Positions 23,198 through 34,690 of a DNA stretch of 64,000 nt are shown piece by piece. The position numbers and the translations under genes are program-made. Source of the DNA: Malaya genurostris (Eukaryota; Arthropoda; Insecta; Diptera; Culicidae); the NCBI RefSeq assembly GCF_030247185.1, contig NC_080571.1, positions 344,689,879-344,753,878 of the forward strand, given 5' to 3'. The first letter of the stretch is position 1. Each line of letters starts with the position of its first letter. A model generated the notes under the pieces. That model did no database searches. It worked only from the letters and a program-made list of their open reading frames with translations, and had not been told where the DNA came from.

Positions 23198-24306
23198 ATG
23201 GGTAAAACGCGCCATAGATCCGAGAAGGATTCAAAGGATGCTAAGCGTCTGAAGCCAAGTGATGTACAGGTAAACGACCGTTTGCTGAGTAACAACCAAT
23301 ACGCTGATCTGCCAGTTGATGTCGATGAGGAACTGCAGAAGAAGGAAAAAATGTCTTTCTACCTGAAGGGCTTCCCACCACGATCGGATTTCAACACACT
23401 GATCAGCAAAGGACTACAGGCAACAATCCTTTTATGTACTGAAGGCTACAAAATAACTGTTCCGGCTTTGAACCACTACAAAGGAGTGGAATTGTACCTG
23501 AAGCAGACAAAAGCGGAATACTTCACACACACGATATTGCCGCCAACAAATCTATGAAGGTTGTACTTAGAGGACTATCCGACATGATGGAAGTCGAACT
23601 AAAGCAGGCACTGTCGGAGGCTGGACTAAAGCCTTTGATGGTGTTTAAAATGAAGCGACATAACACGGACAAAAAGTATCGAGATCAACTGTACTTGGTC
23701 CATCTGGAGAAGGGCTCCATCACCATGAGTCAACTGAAAACGATTAAATCGTTATTCCATATAATCATCGAATGGCAAAAGTATAAACCGGTACATCGGG
23801 ATGTCACACAGTGCACGAACTGTTTGAAGTACGGTCATGGGGCGAGGAATTGCCACATGAAAAGTCGGGGCGGGAAATGTGCCGAATCACACAATACCAA
23901 CGATTGCCTACTAGATGACATCGCTGTAAAATGTGTGAACTGTGATGGTGACCATCCATCTACTAGCAAATCGTGTCCCAAACGTGCTGAGTTCACAAAA
24001 ATTCGACAACAGGCGTCCCGTAAACAATCAACGCGCAAGAATGTTCCACAGAAGGATGAAGTTAATTTCCCACGGCTCCCACCGAAGAGGGCCACTTCCT
24101 CGCAGCAAACCAAAAGATTCAGCCGCTGGAAAAAAGAATCTTCTTCAAAAATCCCTCCTGGATGGGGCAAAAACCAACCACAAGCAAAGGGTGACTCTGG
24201 TGACTTATTCTCTGCTGAACAACTGATCGTCATTTTACGAAACTGCAGAACGCGGTTAGATCAAATCAACGCCTTAGGCAAATTCATCATCAAATATGCA
24301 GTATAA
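23198..24306 (+). pseudogene. Jockey-like LINE ORF1 (gag-like), one frameshift
   Basis: The first frame (23198-23557) starts MGKTRHRSEKDSKDAKRLK and continues through SFYLKGFPPRSDFNTLISKG to AEYFTH. The second frame (to 24306) continues MKVVLRGLSDMMEVELKQAL. Reading one base over from about 23530, within a CACACAC run, gives HDIAANKSMKVV, so a slip in that run broke the gene. The second part has zinc-knuckle cysteines: CTNCLKYGHGARNC, then CAESHNTNDC, then CVNCDGDHPSTSKSC. The first Cys of the second knuckle is not clear. The C-terminus is basic and serine-rich. It is an RNA-binding coat protein of the retrotransposon. Confidence 0.85.
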
Positions 24307-24345
24307 TGAGTTGATTGTAGTAAATTAAAATGCTTGCTCACTCAG

Positions 24346-24739
24346 GAGCAAAACTGCTGAATTGTCCGACTTTCTTCAAGAGAAGAATGCCGATATTGCT
24401 ATTTTAACTGAAACTCATCTTAAACCTGAAATTTCTATTTTTATTTCCAATTACAGGATTCACAGTCTCGACAGGGCAACTACCAGAGGAGGGGGAGTTG
24501 CCATTGCCATTAAACGATCCATTCAGCATAGGCTACTGTCAGCCTTTAAATTGCAACTTATAGAAGCCATCGGAATTGAGATTACAACGACGATGGGACC
24601 CATCATCACCATTGCTGCGTACTACCCCAAACAAACCAATCTTCGAGATGGAACGTGTGCATCATTGAAGCGAGATCTGGCTATGCTCACTCGACGACAG
24701 AACAAATTCATCATTGCTGGACAGAACAAATTCATCAGC
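24346..24739 (+). pseudogene. Jockey-like LINE ORF2, endonuclease start only
   Basis: The frame reads ELSDFLQEKNADIAILTETH, then RGGGVAIAIKRSI, then GPIITIAAYYPK and NKFIIAG. These are the first blocks of the apurinic-type endonuclease of Jockey elements; the ETH glutamate is a conserved metal ligand. After IAG, where GD(F/L)N would follow, the segment ACAGAACAAATTCATCA is repeated and the frame runs into mariner sequence. No reverse transcriptase remains. Confidence 0.8.
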
Positions 24740-25601
24740 TTTTATACACATTCTGTCAAATTTTGACGCATATCGTACGATTAGTTTTTGTTTGGCGTCT
24801 ATACAAAGAAGTTGAAAAATTTTCGTGTGGCGATTTTTATAATGGATGAAAACTTAGAACAACGTGCGTGCATCAAATTTTGTGTTGCAAATGGATTTAA
24901 GTGTTCCGAAACGTTGAAAATGTTAGAAAAGGTCTTTGGTGAATCGTGTCTAGGAAAAACACAGGCATACGAGTGGAATAAACGCTTCAAAGGTGGTCGT
25001 ACAAGCTTGGATCATGATGAGATCCTTGGCCGCCCAACAACATCTGTTACTGAAGAAAACATTGAATCGGCGAAGCAAATCGTGTTGCAAAGTCGTTCTG
25101 TACCGATTAGAGAGATTGCTGTGTTGTTGGACATCTCTTATGGATCAGCCGAACACATTTTAACTTATGTTTTGGGTTTGAAACGCGTCGCTTCTCGGCT
25201 GGTGCCAAAAAAGCTGAATTTCATTCAAAACTGCGTCGTGTTGATGTGGCCAAAGAGATGATTTTCAACGCAGATAGTGACCCCACATTCATCGAATGCA
25301 TCATAACTGGTGATAAGGTGTGGATCTATGAATATGACGTCGAAACCGCACAACAATCGACCGAATGGCGCTTCGAAGGCGAACCGTTGTTCTAAATTTT
25401 CATCCATTATAAAAATCGCCACACGAAAATTTGTCAACTTCTTTGTATAGACGCCAAACAAAAACTAATCGTACGACATGCGTCAAAATTTGACAGAATG
25501 TGTATAAAAGTGTTGCCAACGTTGAGAGAACAAAAGTTTACCGATTGGACAAGCGCGGGAATTTTAAAATGAAAAATTCCGGTTCTTTTTTGATCATAAG
25601 G
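24740..25601 (+). mobile_element. Internally deleted mariner with long inverted repeats
   Basis: The left terminal repeat from 24740 (CTTTTATACACATTCTGTCA) and the right repeat up to 25516 are near-perfect reverse complements over about 125 bp, with about three differences. The repeat includes the transposase start codon. On the right, another 85 bp follows to ...CATAAGG at 25601, then TA. A second copy at 1-148 ends identically. The matching outer 85 bp is absent on the left, where LINE sequence abuts. So the left end is truncated and the middle of the transposase gene is deleted. Confidence 0.75.
24842..25394 (+). pseudogene. Mariner-like transposase, truncated and frameshifted
   Basis: The start is MDENLEQRACIKFC at 24842; the longer upstream frame is terminal repeat. 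The N-terminal half holds the mariner helix-turn-helix domain (FKCSETLKMLEKVFGESC, AYEWNKRFKGGRTSLDHDE, GRPTTSVTEENI) and the second helix-turn-helix (VPIREIAVLLDISYGSAEHI). A frameshift near 25215 moves the match to a frame reading AEFHSKLRRVDVAKEMIF and TGDKVWIYEYD, the site of the first catalytic aspartate (usually GDETW, here GDKVW). The frame ends at WRFEGEPLF, where the right terminal repeat begins. The other two catalytic residues are missing, so it is inactive. Confidence 0.85.
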
Positions 25602-25846
25602 TATGTGTGGTTTTGTTGTTGTTTTGCTTACCCAATGTTTAAACGATAGGGTCTTGAATAACCAATCAATTTCTACCACATGGGGATCTCGAATTAACCG
25701 CAAAAATGTTGATTGTCGCAGAATTTTAATAATTTTTTTTCTACTTGGTGGGTAGAAGAACGAATAATATTTTTAAAATTGGTATTCGGCCAAAAAAGTT
25801 TGCGAACCATTGAGATAGATGAAGAACTAAACAACTAACAACTCAC

Positions 25847-28800
25847 CTGTGTCATCGCCTTGGTTGCCGTGTCCACCAAACTGCTCCAGTCCATTTCCTT
25901 CATGTCAGGCAGGGGAATCTTTCCACCGGTAGCCGAATTGCCGTTGCTGACCGCGGAACCATTACCACCACCATTAGTCATCATACTGTTCTTCAGAATA
26001 CCACCGGCGACTGCCGCCGCCGCCATCATTTGCTGTTTCCGACTGGGTGACATTTTCAGATGATCCTCGTTGATGAGTAGTTTGCCGGAATTGTTGTTCA
26101 GCTCGTTGGCTGGACTGGAACAGTTGCTGCTGGATACTACCGTGGTCGGACGTGCCGCCGTAAATAGCACATCCGGATCCTGTTCGGAATGGTTGATATT
26201 GACCGAACCGTTCGCATTTCCATTGGGCTTGGAGAGCTTCAAATTGCTGGAAGATCCCAAATTGATTCCTTCTCGCGAACGTGATTTCTGGATTAACGGT
26301 TGAATCGGTTTCAGTCCACCGGCCGCGGCCAGCGACGAAATGTTTCCCAGACTGTGACTGTTCGGGTGACCTTTTTGCATTTTTTCGATTGACCCTCCAT
26401 TGAAGTTGTCGTCACTCGAAGCGGCAGCAATGTAGTCCGGATTGATTAGCTTCATTAAATCCTCTTGCAGGGAACTACCCGTGTAGTTGACACTGTTCCT
26501 TTGGGGAGCTGCACTCTTCTGGCGCAGTTTTGTATCGATGATTCCACTGTTCGGACGGGGACTGTTGTTCCGGGAACTGGAGGTACTACTCGAACTGGGA
26601 GGCCCATTGGTGGTGGTGGTAGGTGGTTTCTTTCCACCGTTGATTCCGTATATGTTGGTTGTCGTTGCGGATCGCTTTAGCTGCGGTGAGTTATGTCGTG
26701 ATAGATCTTCTTCCTCGGTGGCACTCAGGTGCTGAGTGTTGGCAAGATTTTTCATGGAACTACTATACAGTGGTTCGCCTCCGTTATTTTCATGTCCGTT
26801 ATTTTCACTGATAATCAATCGTTTGAGTAGGGCGATGTTGGCATTGTTGTTCGCATTGTTCATCACCAGTTGGCGTGTGGTGTCATTGTGAAGTGACAGA
26901 GGACGGGGAGTTACTCCAGCAAGGGGTAGCGAATTGCTCGAGGATGTTAACTTTGGGTGATGATAGATGTTGGGTTCCGATGGAGGAGGCATACTCGGTG
27001 CGGCGGCTTCTTGCTGTGGGTCTAAAACATCATACCAACGTTCGTCGTTGGAAGAGTGACCACTCGAAGAGCTGGTTAGAGTTCCCATATCCGGACAGTA
27101 CCGATGATCGTTCGACGGTGGAACACCGTTCTGGTTCAGAGCGGTGAATGATCGGCTACTACTTCCCGTACCGTAGCCGGAACTGTTGCTCGATCGTGGA
27201 GGAGAGAAATTTCTTTCGTATCTCCTTCGGTGATTTGCCGACTGCAGCTGAGCACTCGGCAAATGTTTCTTGCCATTTTTATCGGTTCGCTCCGGAACGC
27301 TATCGTACTCATTTTCGTAGTTCATCGAGTTAAAGCGACAGTTTTGCAACGAACAACCCCTTCGTGGGCTAAAGTCCGCAAATGATTCTATCACCGTAAC
27401 CGTGACCTGAGCGGAAGTTTTCAACAAATCGACCATCTGATCGTGGGACAAGGTAGCCACGGCTACCTTGCAAATTTCCACCAATCGGTAGCCCTGGCGT
27501 AAACCGGCAGTCCATGCCTGTCCGGAAATTTCCACCTGTGTCACAACTCCATCCGGTTGCACATGGAAACCCAGTTGACCCATCGGATTTCTCCGAAGTC
27601 CCAGCTCCAAAGCACCACAACCATTGGTTACGGCACGTAACCGCTCAATGACCTCGAGCTGTTCATCACGATCGCCCGAATCTCGCATATTTAGCGTCAC
27701 ACATTCGCCTTGATGGTGATAGACTCGAAGCGAATTTTGACTGGTTGACCAACCCAAAATTGCTTTACACGGCGTTACGAAGATGATCTGTCGGGAGCAT
27801 TCCTCAATCAGCACAAATGTTTCCGCCGAAATGCCCAGAAAACAGTCGACATGCGTCGACTGGCCACTGTCATGCAGCACTACCTGCCAACAGAATGCAC
27901 CCCTTTGCGTTAGATCTCCGGAAAATCTCGGTTTACTTCGTTCCCGTTTCTTACTCGGGAAAATCGAAAACTTCTGTCCGGTATCGACCAGCGTGGCACT
28001 GCAATAGTTGCTCGTAAGATCCTTCAGATATTCCTGTCTCGTTCTGGTGGCCATGGTAGCAAATTTCTCCGAACGGTGAGCCGCATTTTCCGCGTTAATC
28101 ACTTTGGACAGCAGGAAATCGGCAAAGTGTTTACTTTTGGCATAGAGAGCTCCCGGCCGTACGGGCGGACCGAAAACGGGCACCTCCTTCGATCGGGACA
28201 CCGACACCCGATACTGGGTATGATCGGTGCAGGGATTCACTGCCCGAACGATGATAAACACGTGCTGAAACTGGCTACGTATGTTCTTTGGAGTAAACGG
28301 GAGAGCGCCCGGTTCCTGGAAAACAACCGTCACGATATCGTTTCCGATGTGACGTTTGCGCAGCAGTTGCTGCCGATTGTTTGGCGTAAAAGGAAGCATG
28401 GTGGAAACGTGGAACATAATTTCACAGTCCTGATAGCTGGCATACAGCGAGTGCGTTCCCGTCGAGTCCGTTTTATTGTCCAGTCCGGCTTTGTAATGTT
28501 CGAAACCCTTCAAACGAACCCGTTTTCCGATGGTGTCCAAAAACTCGTTGAACGCGGGACCGGCGTCTTCGTTGTTGTACATGTCCTCCTCGGACGACTG
28601 TCCCGCACGGCAGTAGAGAATACCGACCTTGTACTTGTTGGTCAGACCCTGTTCGTCTAGCTTCAGGAGCTGCTGTTCGCACTGTGGCGTATTGACACCC
28701 AACCTCAAACAACTGATTTGTACTTCTGGCGCAACGTATTCCAGAATTTCTTTGGTACTAACATGTTTACCCGGTCCCCGGGGATTCGGAATGGAATCTT

Positions 28801-30451
28801 CGATGACGGACCCACGCAGTGTCAACAGTTCCGACGTTCGTACAATCAACCGGTACAGATGCTGCTGAGTTTGGCTGGTGCTCGGTGTCACATCCGTTCC
28901 GTGGATCGTCAGGGTGGGCGTTGTAGTTGGCGGCAGTTTGTCCTTCTTGATCGAAATCGCCACCGGTCCCAACTGTTCATCCATCCCGAACCAATTCTGA
29001 TGTTCCTGACCGAAGAAAAACTGACGATAGTACAGGGCACCGTTGTCAATCTGTTCGATCGGACGCGAACCTTTCTGGTACGGGCAGGTATTTGCCTTCC
29101 ACAGTGTTTCACTCGAACTACATTCCAGTACGGAAACTCCATACGCCAGCAGAGGTCGATGGATTGCCCGTCGCTGCTGACCTACCGGAAGCGGACTTTG
29201 CATCCTCGTCAAACTAACCTCACGCTCTTCTTCTCCACCAACTTCATTCCGAAAGAAGGGACAGCTTTCCAACAGTTCATTACCCTGTCCGTCTCCGTAA
29301 TCTTCATCTATACTTTCGCCGTCCGGAGTCGAAGACCGGGTCCCGTAGGTTGCTGCAGCGGATGCTCCGGTTGTGGTATTCCGCCTTCTAGCCAGCAACA
29401 GTCCCCTCAGTTTGGCAGCGTAACCCAAATTGGCGGTAAGCGACTGACAATCGAAATGAGCAAACGCTCTTCGTCGTTGACGTTCTTCAATGTCCGCCGA
29501 TGATACCGTCGTAGTCGACGAGGCACTCACATTGGACAGCATCGAAACATTTGCACTCATCGACGGATCTTCCAGCGAAGCACTTTGGGTCTGTTGAGCA
29601 CGTCCTGCCTTTCCCGCTTGTCCTCCGGATGATGACGACCACAGCCGATTGAATTTCATCCTCAACTTAGGACTTGCATTTCCCCGATCTAAACTATCCT
29701 CTCCGGAGGATATCCCGCCACCGCCGCCGCCGCCACCACCATTGCGTCCACCGTCGTGATGTCCGTGATGTGCTACTACTGTGTGATGATGTGTGTGATC
29801 CATCCCGAACACGGCCGGCCTGTATTCGGCCAACATTGCCAGGAAACTTTCCCCCGTCGATTGTCCCGCGTGATGTCGATCCGACGAGATCACGTCGATG
29901 GAACCGTGACTGCCGTATTCCCTACGTAAATTACTTCCGCCCGGGTGTAACCCATCGTGATTGCCGCTGTGATCGTGGATCAGCTCCAGACTCGAATTAC
30001 TTCTGTACAAATTTTCCGAATTCGGTGGAGCAAGCTTTCCTCCCACGGTCATACCGTTATGCCGTTGAATGTAAGGATACCGGTCGTGAACTGAACTTCG
30101 CGGTCCAGCAAGCCCAGCACCGACCCGTGCCCTCAGCACATTACTGTTGTAGTACTCGACGGCGTGCATCGCTCGTTCCCGTGCCGTACCACCGGAACGT
30201 CCTCCGCCCATTTGTTGTTGTTGTTGTTGCTGGTGTTGTTGCAGACCCGACAGCGACTGGGAAGGATGAAGATGCTGCGGTGGACCGATGTGATGGTGAA
30301 TTCCTCCTCCTCCTCCTCCCTGACCAGACAGCAGATTTAGGTTTCCACTTGGGGGACCACCACCGTTAGTGGCCATCATTGACGGTGTCGATTGCAACGG
30401 TGGTCCACCACCGAGCTCCGCTTGCATTCCCATCATCCCATGGTTGGAATC
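25847..30451 (-). CDS. SIPA1L: SIPA1L-type Rap GTPase-activating protein, main exon
   Basis: The protein stimulates GTP hydrolysis by Rap small GTPases, acting at the cell cortex and cytoskeleton. The exon runs from an acceptor (TTTATTACAG before 30451) to a donor (ACACAG/GTGAGT at 25847/25846). The first usable ATG is at 30436 (MMGMQAELGG). The frame is also open upstream to the acceptor, so an upstream start is possible. Residues 1-330 are low complexity (Gly, Gln, His, Ser) with RAMHAVEYYNSNVLRARVG. The Rap-GAP domain is at about 590-800, with the catalytic asparagine thumb at Asn699 in HIGNDIVTVVFQE. A PDZ domain at about 940-1017 has QLGFHV as its carboxylate loop. About 500 Ser/Asn-rich residues follow. 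With the last exon the protein is about 1,697 residues, near the vertebrate SIPA1L length. Part of the 5' region may lie upstream. Confidence 0.93.
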
Positions 30452-32034
30452 CTGTAATAAATTGTTGGAATAGAAAAAAAATTTCGTTATTAGATTTCGG
30501 TTCGAATGCTATTATCAAGCCTCGAGATGATTATCACTCAGCTTGGTCAATTAAATATTTGATTTTTTTTCAGGCGCGAGTTCGATACAATGAAGGAAAA
30601 GGCTCAAAGGCGACCTGACAAAGCAGAAGCGCGACGACAACCTGCTGGCGGAAAACGTGTGGAAACGTCAGAAAGAAGGAAATAAAACCTGTGGGAAAGT
30701 TTACATAGTTTTGTCCTTTCTGCTTTCTAATCTCCTTCGAAGGCCGTAAATTGCTTTTGAATGACTTTGAACGTGAGACAGTTTCAAGGATGCACGGCAC
30801 ACACCAGCTCTCGAAATGATCCAATCATAAATTACTAGCCTAAGGCCGTTTTTCTGTTTCGCCTACACGACCAACCGACCGTTGTGTCCAGTCTAGGATA
30901 GCAACATTGGAGGTTCATTGATCCAAATGTCAAGCATAAATTAATTGATACCTACACAACTTGATGTAATAATTCGATTACTTAAAATCGAGCCTAGAAT
31001 CCGATTCAGTGTCGGGCCGACCGAGCGAATGCGCTCGAGAAAGAAAGAGAGAGAGAAAAACCAGACACGACCAATTGACTGCAATTGACTTCAATTTGTG
31101 ATTCATTCTACACCAGAAATTCACGATCCGTTACAAATTCGATGGAAATCCCCCACACTGCTGATGATGATGATCTCTAAACTGAACCGTCGGTTATCGC
31201 AAGGTTATCGATTTGTCACTTTGCCGGTCAAGAATTAAGATTAAGATTTCCGAAGCTCATCAAATTCAATCCAATCACGCACTGATTGCTAATCTGCATT
31301 ATTTTTTTTCGGACTATCCACTTCCACCACCGGCACAATTCACCTTGAACACCGTCGTCTCTGCTGTGCCGTAGTAAATCGAGTGTAACCAGCAGAGGCT
31401 CATGTTATTATGGCCAGCACAGAAGGGCGACTGATGGCCCTCCCGATGATGACGGCTGATAGATAGGCCCGTCGTCGTCAAGTTAAAGTGAGAACACACC
31501 GAGAACCGCACGCGGAACAATCGACTCATTATGTCGGCAGTAAATAAGAATTATTCAAATTCTTTCGCTTTCCTCTTGCGGGTTGCCGACAGAACTTTGT
31601 TTTTTTTTTCTTCTTTTTCTTTCCTATCAGGCTCGGTACATGGTGCATTCTAAGGCGCGCGCATAAGAATTTGCCTCCCCGTCCGCCGATATGTGTTTGC
31701 ATTTGCATACAACGAGCCAATGCCTGTGAATGGTCATGTCTTCGCCTTAGAGCTTGACCACTAAATTGAAGAATCCACTGCGGAATTCCAGGCGGTTGGT
31801 TTCGAACAATCGCTTCGTGAATGTGATCTGCAAATCATATTCGAGTTAAGAATCAATTCCGAACAGGTTGATAAAAAAAAGATGAAAACGATAAACGCAC
31901 AGATTTTTTTCGCCACGTTTTTTTAACTATACAGGTAAACCTAACCTTCACGGAAAGTGATCCGTCAACGAACAAATCGTTCTGGTAATCACCAGCTACT
32001 GCGATTGCTTGGATCGAGGAAAACTTGCAGTATA
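30452..32034. other. Non-coding sequence upstream of the main Rap-GAP exon
   Basis: Immediately right of 30451 is intron (polypyrimidine tract and acceptor on the minus strand). No further exon of the gene could be identified here or elsewhere to 64000. The segment 30800-31550 is less AT-rich, has no copy elsewhere in the window, and looks like host non-coding DNA. A GA-rich run is at 31041-31058. Confidence 0.5.
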
Positions 32035-32324
32035 CAGGGTAGTAAGTGAATTGCCGATTTCAATTTCCCGTTTTTTCCCGGTTTTACCGGTGCGCGAGAC
32101 AAAAAATTCCCGGTTTTTTTAACAGGCTCAAATCGCCTATGTTCAGTATTTTTTTTGAATATTTCTAGAAATCCCACATCCAAAAGAACATCGAGAGTTG
32201 AGAAATAAAGTATCTCGATTTAGAAATAGAAAATATTCATTATGCCAAGTGCACATAACAATGGCAAGAAGTCTTTCTTGGGTTTCTCATATAGATAAGT
32301 TATGCAATCACTGCGAAAACCGAT

Positions 32325-32385
32325 TTTGGAACCAAGGCCCGGAGGGCTGAGTGTCATATACCATTCGAATCAGTTCGTCAATGTA
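32325..32385 (-). repeat. Dispersed mosquito repeat, end fragment
   Basis: GGCCCGGAGGGCTGAGTGTC followed by ATATACCATTCGAATCAGTTCG. In reverse complement this is the end region of the family seen at 39556-39790 (TTCGA...GGTATA...). Only the terminal part is present. Confidence 0.5.
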
Positions 32386-33402
32386 ACGTTTTTGAGCGAT
32401 CAATTTTCTCAGAGATGGCTGAATCGGTATTCCGAACTATTCAGTACTTTGTAAGACTACCACTAAATACGTCTTATTTAGGCTATCTGGAAAATCAGTA
32501 GTTCTTAAGACTCTTAGGATTCAAACTAGGAGATTCTAGAGATGGGCTAAACCGTTCATTACAAAGAATCGCTCAAAACATGATAGTTCTACCAAAAGAA
32601 TTAGTTCTGTTGAACCGTTCTTTCGTTCTTCTTTTTTATATATCATTTGTTTTATCCCGGCTTTAACCTTTTTGATTTCGTTCTTCTGAAACTTTGCATG
32701 TTTTTTCGAAATTAATATGAGAGATACAGATTACAGATTCAATAATAGTGAGCAGTGCAGTAAAACTTCATTCAATTCAACTGAAACTGAATGTGGAACA
32801 CCTTGACGATCACCCTACTGCAGTAAACTTCAGTCCCATATCGATTTTCGCCAATATTGAGTTAGCTTGAGGAATGCAAACTATCCTCAATATTTTCTCA
32901 GAAATTGCAATAAAAGTTGAGGGTTTGTGTTAAGTACCCGCATATCAGTCCCATTCAGTGTAAATTTCAATAATTCCATTTGTTGCAATATTGGAATAGC
33001 AAAGGTGTATTGCCGATATTTCATGTACTAATACCATAATGGGACTGATATGCAAGTATGGGCAGAATAGATGAAAGACAAATTAGATAGCTGAAATATC
33101 AATTACAGAATACACATAAATTAATAGTTTCCTCTCTTAGCTTCCATGTTTAATGCTTTACTCCATTTATAATTCTATTCATTCGCACTTGCTCACTACC
33201 AACAGCGAAGACAATGAAGCAGCTAGACTACTTGGCACTGACCAGGAAAACTTCAAATGACTAGGTACGATTATTCAATTGACGATGAATTCTGGGAGCT
33301 TCACTTGAAAATAGCAGCAAAAGTCAAATGCATTAACAGTTCGGCTGAAAAGTTCGTATCGTTTAATAGAAACATACATTTTTTTGCCAAAATTCGTTTT
33401 TA

Positions 33403-34450
33403 TTATTCAACATAATTGCCATCAGAGGCGATACAGCGATTATAGCGATCTTCCAACTTTTCGATACCATTTTTGTAGTACGATTTGTCCTTTGCCTCAA
33501 AATAGGCCTCAGTTTCAGCGATTACCTCTTCATTGCTTCTAAATTTTTTACCAGCGAGCATTCTCTTGAGGTCTGAGAACAGGAAAAAGTCACTGGGGGC
33601 CAAATCTGGAGAATACGGTGGATGAGGGAGCAATTCGAAGCCCAATTCGTTCAATCTCAGCATGGTTTTCATCGACTTGTGACACGGTGCATTGTCTTGA
33701 TGAAACAAAACTTTATTCTTCTTCAAATGAGGCCGTTTTTTTAAATTTTGTCTTTCAAACGCTCTAATAACGCTATATAATAGTAACTGTTGATGGTTTT
33801 TCCCTTTTCAAGATAGTCGATGAAAATTATACCATGCGAATCCCAAAATACAGACGCCATAACCTTACCGGCTCATTGTTGAGTCTTTCCACGCTTTGGG
33901 TTCGGTTCATCGCGTGCAGTCCACTCAGCTGACTGTCGATTGGACTCCGGAGTGAAGTGATGGAGCCATGTTTCGTCCATTGTTATATATCGACGAAAAA
34001 AAAACCGGTTTTATTTCGATATAACAGCTCCAAACACTGCTTAGAATCATCAATTCGTTGTTGTTTTTGATCGATTGTGAGCTCACGCGGCACCCATTTT
34101 GCACGAAGCTTTCTCATATCCAAATATTCGTGAATAATATGTCCAACGCGTTCCTTTGATATCTTTAGGGTGTCAGCTATCTCGATCAACTTCACTTTAC
34201 TTTCATTGAAAATCATTTTGTGGATTTTTTTCACGTTTTCATCGGTAACAGCCTCTTTTGGACGTCCACTGCGTTCATCGTCTTCGGTGCTCATATGACC
34301 AGTACGAAATTTTGCAAACCACTTACGAATTGTTGCTTCGTCCGGTGCAGATTGTAGATAACACTCATCAAGCCATTTTTTGGTATCGGCGGCACTTTTT
34401 TTCATCAAAAAGTAGTGTTTCATCAACACACGAAATTACTTTTTTTCCAT
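33403..34450 (-). pseudogene. Mariner DD34D transposase, nearly full length, broken
   Basis: This cut-and-paste transposase is close to the irritans mariner subfamily (the Himar1 group). Codon 1 is the ATG at 34450 and codon 5 is TAA, where the family has a sense codon; the frame resumes as FRVLMKHYFLMKKSAADTKK. N-terminal helix-turn-helix motifs include KWFAKFRTGHMSTEDDERSG and KVKLIEIADTLKISKERVGH. The WVPRELT linker is present. A frameshift in an A run near 33995 separates the first aspartate region (plus-strand complement of TMDETW near 33975). A TGA interrupts the middle near 33880. The C-terminal frame (33726-33403) has HQDNAPCHKS and SPDLAPSDFF, the second and third aspartates 34 residues apart. 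The length of about 348 codons matches the family. Confidence 0.88.
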
Positions 34451-34490
34451 TTTTGGCATGCCTTACTCTTCACTATACGGGGCCGGGTGT

Positions 34491-34690
34491 CAATTAAAAG
34501 TTTCAAGATAGCCGCGTAACCTTTTTGTGTCATAATTTTGAACGTTAATAACTCGGTCATTTGTTGATGGATTGTTATAATTTAACAACCAATCGATCCG
34601 GAAACTTTTAACTTAAACATGTATGCCGACGTCGTTTCAGTATTTCAATAGCATACTATTGAAAAAATGGTTGGAATCGACCTATGTTTT
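34491..34690 (+). repeat. 200-bp direct repeat, copy 1
   Basis: It starts TGTCAATTAAAAG, contains TCATTTGTTGATGGATT and CAACCAATCGATCCGGAAAC, and ends near AAAATGGTTGGAAT. It is matched at 35114-35320 with moderate divergence. The copies are about 620 bp apart in the same orientation. Confidence 0.65.

Larger units (their letters stand above)
22950..24739 (+). mobile_element. Jockey-like LINE, 5' half only
   Basis: A leader of about 250 bp precedes ORF1 (23198-24306, frameshifted) and the beginning of ORF2 (endonuclease, to about 24720). The reverse transcriptase and 3' end are missing: the sequence passes into mariner terminal repeat at 24740. Usual LINE truncation removes the 5' end, so loss of the 3' half indicates a later deletion or rearrangement. 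The element is antisense to the host gene. The start at about 22950 is an estimate. Confidence 0.75.
22371..25846 (-). other. Intron of the Rap-GAP gene
   Basis: On the minus strand it begins GTGAGT and ends TTTTTTCCAG; both boundaries are phase 0 and join AMTQ to LTES. Its 3,476 bp hold a Jockey-like LINE on the opposite strand (about 22950-24739) and a damaged mariner (24740-25601). Only about 0.8 kb appears to be original intron. Confidence 0.85.

Noticed and set aside
28718..30369. Long plus-strand frames of 231-261 codons
   Set aside because: They are antisense shadows of the large Rap-GAP exon, whose minus-strand frame has clear domains.
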